Below, one piece after another: positions 23,697-33,331 of a DNA stretch of 64,000 nt (its first letter is position 1; the number at the start of each line of letters is the position of its first letter). Below the pieces are notes generated by a model. It was given only the letters and a program-made list of their open reading frames with translations. It had not been told where the DNA came from and ran no database searches. Both the position numbers and the translations under genes were made by a program. Origin of the DNA: Lepturacanthus savala (taxonomy: Eukaryota; Chordata; Actinopteri; Scombriformes; Trichiuridae); the NCBI GenBank assembly GCA_030544235.1, contig CM060464.1, positions 38,023,780 through 38,087,779 of the forward strand, in the 5' to 3' direction.

Positions 23697-23811
23697 TTTA
23701 ATAAGTTTATTGGATGTTACTTTGGTTTTGTTTCTACAAGGAATTATTTTTATTAAATTGTCTGTTCTCTGTCTTATAGGCCTTCTAATGCACCTTCTAG
23801 TACCCCCCTCC
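23697..23811. other. Copy of LINE flank trapped inside the gypsy element
   Basis: 23697-23791 repeats 28798-28892 (TSD plus LINE flank to the right of the 5' LTR) with one mismatch. It is followed by about 20 bp (ACCTTCTAG) leading into the C-rich complement of the polypurine tract at 23811-23819. Normally the LTR would directly abut the tract. CCTTCTA occurs on both sides of the junction, suggesting microhomology. Confidence 0.85.
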
Positions 23812-26800
23812 TAACGGACGCCTCCTGGCGTCCCTTTGGGTGGTGTGGGATGCCGACGACGAAAGTCCCTCACAAGACCAGGGTCCAAGATGTGCCGAGC
23901 CGGGACCCAGCATCTCTCTTCAGGGCCGTAGCCCTCCCAGTCCACGAGATACTGGAGTCCCCGGCCTCGGACATCTAGTAGACGTCGGACAGTGTATGCT
24001 TCAGAGCCATCAATGAGACGGGGGGGAGGAGGGGGTTTGGGGGCGGGATGCATAGGGCTGCAGACAACAGGCTTAATTCTGGACACGTGAAAGGTGGGGT
24101 GAATGCGACGTAGGGGCGTTGGGAGCTTGAGGCGGACGGCAGTGGGGCTGATGACTCTAGTGATGGGGAAGGGGCCGATGAAGCGTGGGGAGAGTTTGCG
24201 GGACTCAGTCTTAAGGGGCAAATCCCGCGTAGAAAGCCACACCCGTTGACCCAGGCAGTACCGTGGGGCCCGGGAACGACGCTTGTCAGCTTGAGCCTTC
24301 ATTCTAGCAGCCGAGCGACGAAGAGTCAGGCGGGTTTGCCTCCACGTACGGCGACACCGGCGGATGAAGGCCTCGGCAGAGGGGACCCCAACCTCCTTCT
24401 CTTGGTCCGGAAACAAGGGTGGTTGGTAGCCCAGGCAACACTCGAAAGGTGATCGTCCTGTTGCGGAGGAGACGTGGGAATTGATCGCGTATTCAGCCCA
24501 GGGAAGTTGTTGACTCCACGAGGAGGGATTTTGGGACACCATACAGCGCAGCACTGTCTCCATCATCTGGTTCGCCCTCTCCGTCTGGCCATTGCTCTGT
24601 GGATGAAAACCTGAAGACAGACAGACAGAGGCACCTAGCAATTTACAGAAGGCTTTCCAGAAGGCAGATGTGAATTGGGGCCCTCTATCAGACACTACCT
24701 CTACCGGTAATCCGTGTATGCAGAACACATGTTTAATCATAAGGCTAGCAGTGTCTTTGGCAGAAGGGAGACTCGGCAGGGGAATGAAGTGGACCGATTT
24801 GGAGAAACGATCCACTATGGTGAGTATGGTGGTGTTACCGGCTGATGGGGGTAACCCCGTAACAAAGTCCAGGGAAATGTGAGACCATGGCCTCTGGGGC
24901 ACAGGCAGGGGCTGTAGCAGACCAGCAGGGGGTTGGGTGGAAGTTTTATTTTGGGCACAGACCTGGCAGGCCCGAACAAAGTTGAGGCTGTCCTCTTTTA
25001 TGGACAGCCACCAGAATCTCCTTTCAATGAAAGCTAGAGTTCGTCGCGGACCAGGGTGGCACGATAACTGGGTGGAATGACCCCACTGCAGGACTTGAGA
25101 ACGGACAGAACTAGGGACATACAACCGGTTGGCGGGGCATTGACTGGGCCCTGCCTCTCCTGCTTGGGCTGATAATACAGCTGTTTCAATATCAAACTGG
25201 GCTGCCCCTATAAGGCAGCGGGGAGGGAGAATGGTGTCAGATTCAGAGGCCGTCTTAGATGCAGAAAACTGTCGGGATAGAGAGTCAGGCTTAACGTTCT
25301 TGTGGCCCGGACGGTAAGACAGGGTAAAATTGAACCTAGCGAAGAATAGAGACCAGCGCGCTTGTCTGGGATTAAGTCTCTTGGCCTTACTGATATATTC
25401 TAAGTTCTTGTGGTCTGTCCAGACTAAAAATGGGTGCAAGGCACCCTCCAGCCAATGCCTCCACTCCTCTAGAGCCAACTTGACTGCTAGCAGTTCCCGG
25501 TCACCCACACTGTAGTTCTGTTCAGCTGGAGACAGGCGATGGGAAAAAAAGGCACAGGGGTGAATACGGTTATCTTTCACGGAACGCTGTGATAGTACGG
25601 CACCGGCACCAACCTCAGAAGCATCGACCTCCACAATGAACTGGCGATTGGGGTCGGGCAGGATCAGAATTGGGGCAGAGGTGAACCGTTGTTTCAAGTT
25701 TTGGAAGGCTTCGTCTGCTACTGGGGACCAGACAAACCTTACAGCAGAAGAGGTTAGGGCGGTGAGGGGGGCGGCCACAGTACTAAAGTTTCGGATAAAT
25801 CGTCTGTAAAAATTTGCAAACCCCAGGAAGCTCTGTAGGTCCCGACGATTAGCAGGTGTGGGCCAATCCGAAACCGCTTTGGTTTTACCATGGTCCATTT
25901 TTACAGCGCCGGGGGTAATCACATGGCCGAGAAAAGTGACAGTTCCCTGGTGGAACTCGCACTTCTCGGCCTTCACGAAAAGCTGGTTCTCCAGGAGGCG
26001 CTGCAGGACCTTGCGGACATGGATGATATGCTCAGACAAAGTCTTGGAAAAAATTAAGATATCATCAAGATAGGCAAAGACAAAAATGTTCAGGAATTCT
26101 CGTAAGACATCGTTAATCAGGGCTTGAAAGACTGCGGGGGCATTAGTTAAGCCAAATGGAACTACAAGATACTCATAGTGTCCGGAGCTGGTATTGAAGG
26201 CGGTCTTCCACTCGTCCCCCTCACGTATGCGGACAAGATGGTAGGCGTTCCTAAGGTCAAGCTTCGTAAAAATGGTGGCCCCCTGGAGGAACTCAAAGGC
26301 AGAGGACATAAGGGGAAGAGGGTACCGGTTCTTAACAGTAATATTATTGAGACCCCGGTAGTCAATACATGGCCGTAACGAACCATCTTTTTTTCCAACA
26401 AAGAAAAAACCAGCTCCAGCAGGAGATGAGGACGGTCGGATAATACCTGCAGCGAGGGACTCCTGGATGTACTTGTCCATAGCCTCAACCTCTGGTCGGG
26501 ACAGGGAATACAAACGACCCCTAGGGGGAGATGTGCCTGGGAGAAGGTTAATGGCACAATCATATGGCCGATGAGGAGGTAGAGAAGAGGCTTTGGACTT
26601 ACTAAAAACGGCTTTTAGGTCCATGTAGTCCTGAGGAACCCCTGATAAGTCTGGGAACTCCTCCTGGGAGTCGGGGCCCGAGCTCACTGGAGTCTGGATC
26701 TGGGGAAGACAATTTGAGTGGCAGAAAAAACTCCAAGTCCTAATACACCTTCCTAGCCAGTCTATGTGTGGGTTGTGTTTAACAAGCCAGGGGTGGCCAA

Positions 26801-27113
26801 GAACCACCGGAACTTGAGGAGCATTGATGACATGAAAACTTATTTTTTCGTGATGATCACCAGACAGAGTCAGACTCACCGGAACCGTGGTGTGAGTGAT
26901 TCTTGCCAACTTTACTCCAGTCAGTGCATTGGCCACCAGGGGTTTCGCTAGACTAGTGACAGGTAGCTGCCACTGACTTACCAGGCCGGCGTCAATGAAA
27001 TTCTCCTCGGCCCCGGAGTCTACGAGCACTGCCACCTCCATTTGTTGGCCTTTCCAACCCAGAGTGGCTGAAAGAAGGGTGCGCTGAGCAGATGGGGAAT
27101 GTGTGGGTGTCAC
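23811..27113 (-). CDS. pol: Gypsy Pol polyprotein with chromodomain, 1100 codons, intact
   Basis: Polyprotein with every enzyme for retrotransposition, uninterrupted over 1100 codons. Domains in order: aspartic protease with D-S-G at 32-34; reverse transcriptase about 180-400 with YLDD at 348-351; RNase H about 490-610 with Asp497, Glu540 and Asp567; integrase with H679, H686, C716 and C719 zinc ligands and catalytic D749, D809, E845 (35-residue spacing between the last two); a GPF/Y-type module around 979-1000; chromodomain about 1036-1090 (VDWEGYGPEE). The codon at 27113 is GTG, not a real start: the frame is open further upstream, overlaps the end of gag and is shifted relative to it. Pol is therefore probably made by ribosomal frameshifting. 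Confidence 0.95.
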   Translation of the reverse strand: MTPTHSPSAQRTLLSATLGWKGQQMEVAVLVDSGAEENFIDAGLVSQWQLPVTSLAKPLVANALTGVKLARITHTTVPVSLTLSGDHHEKISFHVINAPQVPVVLGHPWLVKHNPHIDWLGRCIRTWSFFCHSNCLPQIQTPVSSGPDSQEEFPDLSGVPQDYMDLKAVFSKSKASSLPPHRPYDCAINLLPGTSPPRGRLYSLSRPEVEAMDKYIQESLAAGIIRPSSSPAGAGFFFVGKKDGSLRPCIDYRGLNNITVKNRYPLPLMSSAFEFLQGATIFTKLDLRNAYHLVRIREGDEWKTAFNTSSGHYEYLVVPFGLTNAPAVFQALINDVLREFLNIFVFAYLDDILIFSKTLSEHIIHVRKVLQRLLENQLFVKAEKCEFHQGTVTFLGHVITPGAVKMDHGKTKAVSDWPTPANRRDLQSFLGFANFYRRFIRNFSTVAAPLTALTSSAVRFVWSPVADEAFQNLKQRFTSAPILILPDPNRQFIVEVDASEVGAGAVLSQRSVKDNRIHPCAFFSHRLSPAEQNYSVGDRELLAVKLALEEWRHWLEGALHPFLVWTDHKNLEYISKAKRLNPRQARWSLFFARFNFTLSYRPGHKNVKPDSLSRQFSASKTASESDTILPPRCLIGAAQFDIETAVLSAQAGEAGPSQCPANRLYVPSSVRSQVLQWGHSTQLSCHPGPRRTLAFIERRFWWLSIKEDSLNFVRACQVCAQNKTSTQPPAGLLQPLPVPQRPWSHISLDFVTGLPPSAGNTTILTIVDRFSKSVHFIPLPSLPSAKDTASLMIKHVFCIHGLPVEVVSDRGPQFTSAFWKAFCKLLGASVCLSSGFHPQSNGQTERANQMMETVLRCMVSQNPSSWSQQLPWAEYAINSHVSSATGRSPFECCLGYQPPLFPDQEKEVGVPSAEAFIRRCRRTWRQTRLTLRRSAARMKAQADKRRSRAPRYCLGQRVWLSTRDLPLKTESRKLSPRFIGPFPITRVISPTAVRLKLPTPLRRIHPTFHVSRIKPVVCSPMHPAPKPPPPPRLIDGSEAYTVRRLLDVRGRGLQYLVDWEGYGPEERCWVPARHILDPGLVRDFRRRHPTPPKGTPGGVR

Positions 27114-27130
27114 GCTCGCCAGTACTCCCC

Positions 27131-28039
27131 TTACTGGTGAGCGTTGGATTTTACTGGACAGGAGGCAATGTAGTGGCCTGGTTGGCCACAGTACAAACAG
27201 GAGCGGGAATAGATCCTCCTTTGCCTCTCATCCGGAGTCAGGCGGGTGCGGTTAACTTGCATCGGCTCCGGTCCCACTGCGGTGATGGGCGCAGGAGGTG
27301 GTTGCAGGCCTGGGATAGCTGGAGACTCAGTAGGAAACCTGGACCCTCTTGTACGGCGGCGTTGCTGTAGTCTTGTGTCGATGCGGATGGCCAGGTCAAC
27401 GAGGGCCTCACAGGATGGGGGCAGGTCATGGGATGCTAGTTCATCCTTGATGTCCTCGGATAAACCATTTTAAAAAGTGTCATACAGTGCCTCAGAGTCC
27501 CATTTGGTGGTGGCAGCAAGGGTTCTAAAATCAATTGCAAAGTCTGACACTGACCTCCGCCCCTGACGCATGTGCAGTAGCTCCCGAGCCGCTTCTCGTC
27601 CATGTTTGGAGCGATCAAACACCCTCTTCATCTCTGAGAAAAACCCCTGGAAGGTCTCACAAACAGCTGATTCGGCGTCCCACATAGCAGTTCCCCACTC
27701 TCTGGCACGCCCCGACAGTTGAGTTATCACGTAGGCCACCTTAGATCTATCAGTGGGAAAGGTGGTTGGTTGGAGTTCAAAAATGAGGGCGCATTGGGAT
27801 AGAAAGGAACGGCAGATGCCAGGCTCGCCGGAGTACTTCTCCGGTGGGGGCAGCCGTGGCTCGTGGGCGGACCGAGAAGACGAGACTGGAGGTGGCTGAT
27901 GGAACTGGAGTCCCTGAATCTGGGCGGTCAAGTCCTTGACGCTGGCGACCACTGCGTCGAGCTGAGTCTGCTGGCGGCCAAGGAGCGCCCCCTGCTGTTC
28001 GAGGCAGGTCCTCACCAGATTATGATCCGCTGGGTCCAT
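27131..28039 (-). pseudogene. gag: Gypsy gag with one in-frame stop
   Basis: 302-codon frame from ATG at 28039 to the stop at 27131-27133, with a single internal TAA at 27470-27472 (codon 190). It begins MDPADHNLVRTCLEQQ, has a coiled-coil-prone N-terminal part, a central capsid-like region (PPPEKYSGEPGICRSFL, then AREWGTAMWDAES) and a C-terminal CCHC knuckle, CLYCGQPGHYIASC (near 27180). The same architecture, by deletion, is seen in the gag at 41801. One nonsense change is the only visible defect, so this copy was active until recently or is mis-called at that base. The stop precedes the GTG of pol by 17 bases. Confidence 0.9.
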
Positions 28040-28055
28040 CTTGGTCTGATCGTAC

Positions 28056-28797
28056 TGTTACGACTTGTGCGGAAACACGGAGACCCAAATGCAGATCAGT
28101 TCCAGGAGGGTTTATTTAAAGCCACAAAAAATACTTTTCAAAGTAACAACAAAAGTAGTCCACTAGGGCAGTAAGCAAAAATACTTTTCAAAGTAACAAC
28201 AAAAGGAGTCCACTGGGGCGATAAGCAAAAATACTTCTCAAAGTAACAACAAAAGGAGTCCACTGGGGCAATAAGCAAAAATACTTTTCAAAGTAACAAC
28301 AAAAGGAGTCCACTGGGGCAATAAGCAAAAATACTTTTCAAAGTAACAACAAAAGGAGTCCACTGGGGCAATAAGCAAAAATACTTTTCAAAGTAACAAC
28401 AAAAGGTGTCCACTAAGGAGTAGGGAAAAAACACTTGTCAAAGTACAACAAAAAGAGTTTACAAAGTAGCAAACAAAATCTTTAAACAATCCAACAAAAG
28501 GTGACTGCAACGGGTACAAACGGCAGGAAACAAAATCAGGCAGGACAACAATAAATACCATGAACAGGGGAAGGAGCCAGAACCTCATACACAGGAAGAC
28601 ACATGCAGACGATCAGACACAGAGGGAAGAACTAACAGGGCTTAAATACAGACAGGAACACAGAGGTAACAAGACACAGCTGGACATAATCACCATCAGG
28701 GAAGACACAGGAAGGGAGGGGTAGACCATACAGAGTAATCTGTTATTGCCGCTGCTGACCAGCAGGGCGGCCAGTGTCTCAGTCCCAGATACTAACA
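28056..28797 (-). repeat. 5' LTR of chromodomain gypsy element
   Basis: 742 bp with the same ends as the left LTR. It holds about seven partial or complete 50-bp units (28125-28400) against five in the left LTR. Gag begins 17 bases inward, at 28039. Confidence 0.92.
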
Positions 28798-28802
28798 TTT
28801 AA

Positions 28803-28985
28803 TAAGTTTATTGGATGTTACTTTGGTTTTGTTTCTACAGGGAATTATTTTTATTAAATTGTCTGTTCTCTGTCTTATAGGCCTTCTAATGCTAGGTTTA
28901 TTAAAGCTAGGTTTATTAAAGTTAGGTTTATTAAAGTTAGCTACACGGGGGATGGACACAGTCTCTATCTGCTTTCCTGAACCTG
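28803..28985 (-). pseudogene. LINE ORF2 N-terminal fragment
   Basis: LINE sequence between the gypsy 5' LTR and the solo LTR; before the gypsy insertion it continued directly into 23049. It codes for a basic N-terminal stretch and contains three direct copies of a 14-15 bp unit (AGGTTTATTAAAG, 28891-28940), giving a repeated NKPNF/NKPSF peptide. Truncated on both sides by insertions. Confidence 0.6.
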
Positions 28986-29493
28986 TGTTGTGGCAAAAAA
29001 AGAAGTTCAGCCTTGGTCGGTGCATGAATAAAGCGATGAGTCCAGAAGTGCCTTTTTCTCTTTATTATAGCATCACGTGAACAGGTTGTGGCATGCTGAG
29101 AGAGTGGAAGTGCAATGCAATGATCAGATGGAGAAAACTGCCTGTCACATACACACACATAGAAAGTTGGTCAACTTCCTGGCTGTTTACAAGACTGTTT
29201 TCAGAGACCCCTGAAAGACAATAGTCTTGCTAAATCAGCCCTAACTTAACTATCTGAACATCCTGAGAGTTTTTGGTGGTCATCCTTGAGCAATAGGTGA
29301 AATGCTCTTTCCTGTTCAGCTGGGGTATCTGGTGTGAAAGATAAGGAAACTATCGTTCACAGAATCTGGCCTAGTCATGCTTAGGTCATCATGTTACTAA
29401 GGCACAGCATTTAAAACAATAGGAATATATGTATTTTCCAATATAGAAACAAATTTTAAACAATAAACTTCAGATAATTAATTTTCCATTACA
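28986..29493 (-). mobile_element. Solo LTR (family A, copy 1)
   Basis: 508 bp running TGTAATGG to CCACAACA in minus orientation. It matches, in reverse complement, 41029-41540, which has identical ends and a perfect target duplication. No internal retroviral sequence adjoins, so it is a solo LTR. Flanks here (CCTG / TCTG) give only an imperfect duplication. It is inserted in the LINE between ORF1 and ORF2. Confidence 0.85.
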
Positions 29494-29585
29494 TCTGGGA
29501 TATGTGACAGCTCAGGATGAGACAAGTGACTTACAGAGAAGTGTTTTACACTACGACTCTGTGCCCGGGCCCCCACTCTATCGGG

Positions 29586-30270
29586 TCATTTGGGAAAACT
29601 AAGTCTTGGGGCCATATTTCTGCTTAGGACAGAGGCTCCTTCCTGAGTCGGATGGATGCCATCTCTCCGGATGAGCCCGGGCTTTCCCCAAAATGCGCGC
29701 CAATTGTCAATAAAAACTATATTGTTTTCAGGGCACCACCTAGCTAACCAGTGGTTAAAGGATGAGAAGCGGGAGTACATCTCATCACTGACCAGATTGG
29801 GCAGGGGTCCAGAGAATGCTACAGTGTCAGCCATCGATTTAGTGAGTTTACACACCGATTCTATGTTTAATTTCAGAATCTCTGATTGTCTCCGCCGGGC
29901 ATCGTTACCACCTGCATGGATCACGATGCGGCGGAATCTAGCCCTACTCTGCTTTAAGAGCCTAAGGTTACCTTCGATGTCACCGACTCTGGCCCCTGGA
30001 TAACACCTAACAGACGCCGCTGGGTGCTTCACGTCTCTGACTATAGAACTTCCAATTATGAGTGTGTCTGGTTCAGCAGGTGTGGTGCTGAGAGGAACAA
30101 ACCTGTTACTGACGTGAAGCTGTTGGTGCACTACATGTTTGTGTTTAGCATTACGTTTCCCCCGGACTGTCACAAACCCGTCACTACTGTTGTTTCTGTC
30201 TGTAGCTTCACCTTCATCAAGCTTGTTTCAAGCTGTTTTCGCTTCATCAAACCTTTGATTTAGAATTTGC
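29586..30270 (-). pseudogene. LINE ORF1 with SGNH esterase domain
   Basis: ORF1 of L2/CR1-type LINEs often carries an SGNH (GDSL-like) hydrolase domain of uncertain role, perhaps in membrane or lipid association. Here the domain shows block I as LIIGSSIVRDV, block III as IVIHAGGNDARRRQ and block V as DGIHPTQEG with the catalytic Asp-His pair, so all blocks are readable. The frame is open from 30227 to 29586; an in-frame TGA at 30228-30230 separates it from its N-terminal part. Translation from 30173 would start at GTG, not ATG. A second copy is at 59394-59990. Confidence 0.8.
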
Positions 30271-30290
30271 AGTTTGGAGCTTAAAGATCT

Positions 30291-30910
30291 GGAAGTTTCA
30301 GAGTCAGAGCTGTTGGTGACTAAACTCAAGCTAAATGGGCTGAATTTAAAGGGGCAGTCTGTAGTTTCTGTTAGTAAAACTTCACATTAAAATCAGCTGA
30401 AACTGCTATCTATAGTCATTGTTTGCTTTGTCCATTCTAAGCTACTGTAGAAACATGGTAAGAGCTGCATTGATAAATTAATTCATCAATTAGTTTCCAA
30501 CTATTACATTAATCTCCATCTATGTATGGATTTGAGTCATTTTTCAGAAGAAAATGCCCAAATTCTCTGGTTCCAGCTTCTCTTCTGATTATTTCCTGGT
30601 TTCTTTAGTCTCTATAATAATAAACTGATGATCTTTGGGTTGTGGACAAAAAAAAACATTTTAGGTTGAATCTTCAGCTTTGGAAACACTGATCCACATT
30701 TTACACCATTTATATATCAAACGACTAATCATTTCTATAATCAATAGATTAAATCACTATCAGATATCTGCTTTGTTGTGCACAGTACTTGCCTCAAGTG
30801 CGGCACCATTAATATGTTGTGTCTTGCACTAATTCTTCAGGTAGAATTGACTATCAGAAAGAATCAATAATTATTGGAAATAATTATGGATTCATTAAAA
30901 GTTTTAGAAT
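30291..30910. other. Unique AT-rich stretch, no gene seen
   Basis: Low-complexity AT-rich DNA beyond the presumed 5' end of the LINE. No coding or RNA signature. Confidence 0.5.
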
Positions 30911-30913
30911 TTC

Positions 30914-32040
30914 GGGGCACCACCTCTCGGTTGAGAGGAAAGATAGTCAATTCTCTGATTCAGTCTCATGAATTGTAATAATCTATTCATTTGGACGTCT
31001 GATTAACAATTAACTTAATAATAGAAACCAGGGTTATCATATTAATAGCTATTAATAGTTGAAGGATTCTGAGTTCTAAAGTAGAGGTTAGCAGAATTCA
31101 TTATTGTACGACATTAAAGAGGCAGAATGTATGACTCAAAAGCATTTATTCATAAAATACAAAAGTAAACACACAATAAAACATCTAAACTAAATGTATC
31201 TATGTACATGTGAATGTGCGTAGATGCTGTGTGTGTGTGTGTGCGCGCGTGCATGTGCGTATCTGTGGGGGGGGGGGACTACAAAGATGGCTGCCGTGGT
31301 GGCTGTTCTATGTAGTCCAGGCCATGTGGGGCTCTTTGTCTGTTAAGAACAAAGGGAAAATGGCCGACCGTGTTAATGAGTGTGTGAGTGTGTGTGTGTG
31401 TAGGCTTAATGTCACTTTGTGTGTGTTTCAAGGTATCATGTTAAAGAATGGTTAGTATCATGCAGGTTGGGACACTAACATCAAACTAAACCTTCTTACA
31501 AACCTAAAACACAGTGAACTGTAGCCTATGATCTCATCACATTAACAAAGTTCAACAGTCTGGTTTAACTGTGTTTGTTAATGTTCTGTTCTGCCCAAGT
31601 CATGTTACCAGTGGAAAGGAAGAAGAAGGGTTGCTCTCTGGTTCTGCTTCCTTGAGTAGCTGCAGATGTTGTTGCAGCTGTGGTGTTTGTTGAGGAGTAG
31701 ATCCGTTGTGTAGGTCGCGTTGCTCTTTGTTAATCCTTGTCTGGTTGTAGAACCAGGCCTGAGTTTCTTCAGTGCTGCTGGCTGGACGTCGTTGAGTCCT
31801 TGGTCACTTGCAGGTCCGTGAGACGCTGAAAGCAGCTGGATAATCCCTTTTAGAGCAGAGAAGCTGCTGAAGGCTTCTGTCCTGCAGCTTCTCCTGCTAC
31901 AAAGCGGTGCTCTGCTGATGAGCAGGAGCCCGGGAGAGAGTTTGGAGCTGATGTTGGAGAAGAGTCGAAGAGACTGTGGAGTGAGAGAGAGAGTAAAGTC
32001 GAAGAGCATTTTAGAGGGGAAAGGCCGGTGCCTTTATACC
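30914..32040 (-). mobile_element. Possible LTR / retroviral fragment
   Basis: On the minus strand there is a TATA-box-like GGTATAAAGG (32031-32040), a polyadenylation signal AATAAA (31145-31150) and a primer-binding-site-like TGGTGCCCC (30914-30922) in the order expected for the right half of an LTR followed by leader. A (TG)n tract (31228-31256) and a purine-rich stretch lie inside. Neither LTR end nor a target duplication could be fixed, and no second copy is present, so this is tentative. The frame at 31605-32009 is probably not coding. Confidence 0.3.
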
Positions 32041-32590
32041 TCTGGTAACATTCCTTGAAGGTGTGAAACTGAGTTTCCTGTCGGGGGAAGGGTCACAAGT
32101 TCCAGGCTCAGCCAGGCATCTGGCTGAAGATGTTTATCACCTTTGTGGGCACAACAGCTTTAAGAGGAAAAAGTTTCTTAAGTCATGGACAAAGTGTGTT
32201 AGAGACATTCATCACTTTACTGTCTAGTTAGTGTTATTCGTGGTATGTGGTTCTGGAGGAAAGGTGATGGATATTCAAATAATATTTATACTATTATATT
32301 GACTATTATACTAGACTATATATAGTTGACTATAATAAATAACCTACTATACTATTATAAATAAAGAATGTAATAATAATATGGAAATCAGAATCTAAGC
32401 TATTTTCTCATTGTCTCATTTAAACATATTAATACTTATGATAATTTTATATACACAAATTAAATATAAGAATATGCATAAATATAAAATGTATTTAACT
32501 GTACATTTAGATATATTATTTCTATGTTATTTTGTATTATAGTTGACTTATGGTTGACTTGTGGCACACTTGTGGTTTTCTAGAAAAGGT
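32041..32590. other. AT-rich stretch, no gene seen
   Basis: Strongly AT-rich from 32270 with TATA-like dinucleotide runs; no gene or element recognised. Confidence 0.5.
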
Positions 32591-32940
32591 ATGAGGGTCG
32601 ACATGACGACCTTTCGACATGTCAGGTCGTCATGCTGTCAGGTCGTCATATATGAGGGTCGACATGACGACCTTTCGACATGTCAGGTCGTCATGCTGTC
32701 AGGTCGTCATATATGAGGGTCGACATGACGACCTTTCGACATAAGACCTGTTGTCATGACAATCTTTCGACCTGACGACTTCTTGACATGACGACTTCTT
32801 GACATGACGAGCTGTCGACCTGATGACCTGATGATGATGGCCTTTCGATATGTCGAAAGGCCATCATGTCGACCCTCATACATGACGACCTGACAGCATG
32901 ACGACCTGATGACCTGTTGGCATGACAACTTGTTGACCTG
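32591..32940. repeat. 61-bp repeat with large inverted copies
   Basis: Three copies of a 61-bp unit starting at 32591, 32652 and 32713 (ATGAGGGTCGACATGACGAC and on), then degenerate CATGACGACCTG-type motifs. 32866-32905 is the reverse complement of the unit's latter half, and a perfect 13-bp stem with a 4-base loop lies at 32836-32865. Within each unit CATGACGACCT and AGGTCGTCATG are inverted. The core motif is shared with the array at 39636-40263. The array abuts the endogenous retrovirus and a trace resumes at 36797. Confidence 0.9.
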
Positions 32941-33315
32941 TGTCACGGAAAAAAACGAACAAACTAGTGAGCAGATGAAATAAGAGATCTGTTGTTGAAG
33001 ATTTAAGAGTCGTCTTTATTCTTCTGTGCACAGAGGGTCAGTTCAGTCAGAGTGACACGCAGGTCTGCTGAAGTGAACCAACCTGAAACCTAAACACAGG
33101 ACTTAAGTACAATTCTCTTATCTCCTGAGGAACAAAGACTAACCCACTCCCCAAGGTGACTTCAACCTTGCTCTTACAATAGTGACTGTGTGATGTGGTC
33201 ACTTCCCAAATCATCAACCTTAACAACACCATTGTCCTTGTCTGTCTCCGGACAGGTTAAACACTTTTTAACTTTTAGGACACCTTACACATTTTTTCTG
33301 GAATTTTCCACCACA
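32941..33315 (-). repeat. 3' LTR of endogenous retrovirus
   Basis: 375 bp, TGTGGTGG...CCGTGACA in element orientation. It is the partner of 36421-36796. Confidence 0.92.
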
Positions 33316-33331
33316 GTTCCCTCCTTTTTAT
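33316..33331 (-). promoter_or_regulatory. Polypurine tract of endogenous retrovirus
   Basis: On the minus strand a run TAAAAAGGAGGGAAC directly precedes the LTR start TGTGGTGG, the expected plus-strand primer site. Confidence 0.8.

Larger units (their letters stand above)
23055..28797 (-). mobile_element. Ty3/gypsy chromodomain retrotransposon, nearly complete
   Basis: Full LTR retrotransposon read right to left: 5' LTR 28056-28797, gag 28039-27131, pol 27113-23811, polypurine tract, 3' LTR 23055-23696. A 5-bp target duplication TTTAA flanks it (23050-23054 and 28798-28802). The chromodomain at the end of pol places it among chromoviruses; the layout resembles fish Sushi-type elements (inference). 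Pol is fully open and gag has one in-frame stop. A 115-bp foreign segment lies between the 3' LTR and the polypurine tract, 95 bp of which copies the right-hand target flank. Confidence 0.95.
18468..30290 (-). mobile_element. L2/CR1-like LINE with three nested insertions
   Basis: Non-LTR retrotransposon read right to left: esterase-type ORF1 (about 30290-29586), then ORF2 with endonuclease (from 28985, continuing left of the gypsy insert to 22620), reverse transcriptase (22290-20632), C-terminal part (19529-19067) and 3' untranslated tail (19066-18468). The tail is the reverse complement of 62050-62546 in the second copy. Insertions: Tc1-like at 19530-20629, gypsy at 23055-28797, solo LTR at 28986-29493. 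Clade is inferred from the RT signature (FHCYADDTQLY, AFDTIDH) and the esterase ORF1; the right edge is approximate. Stops and frameshifts show it is dead. Confidence 0.8.

Noticed and set aside
27113..27113. GTG as the true start of pol
   Set aside because: Eukaryotic initiation at GTG is unlikely and the frame continues upstream across the end of gag; frameshift expression is more plausible.
31605..32009. 134-codon minus-strand frame
   Set aside because: No recognisable domain, lies just downstream of a TATA-like box in an LTR-like block and shows no support beyond being open.
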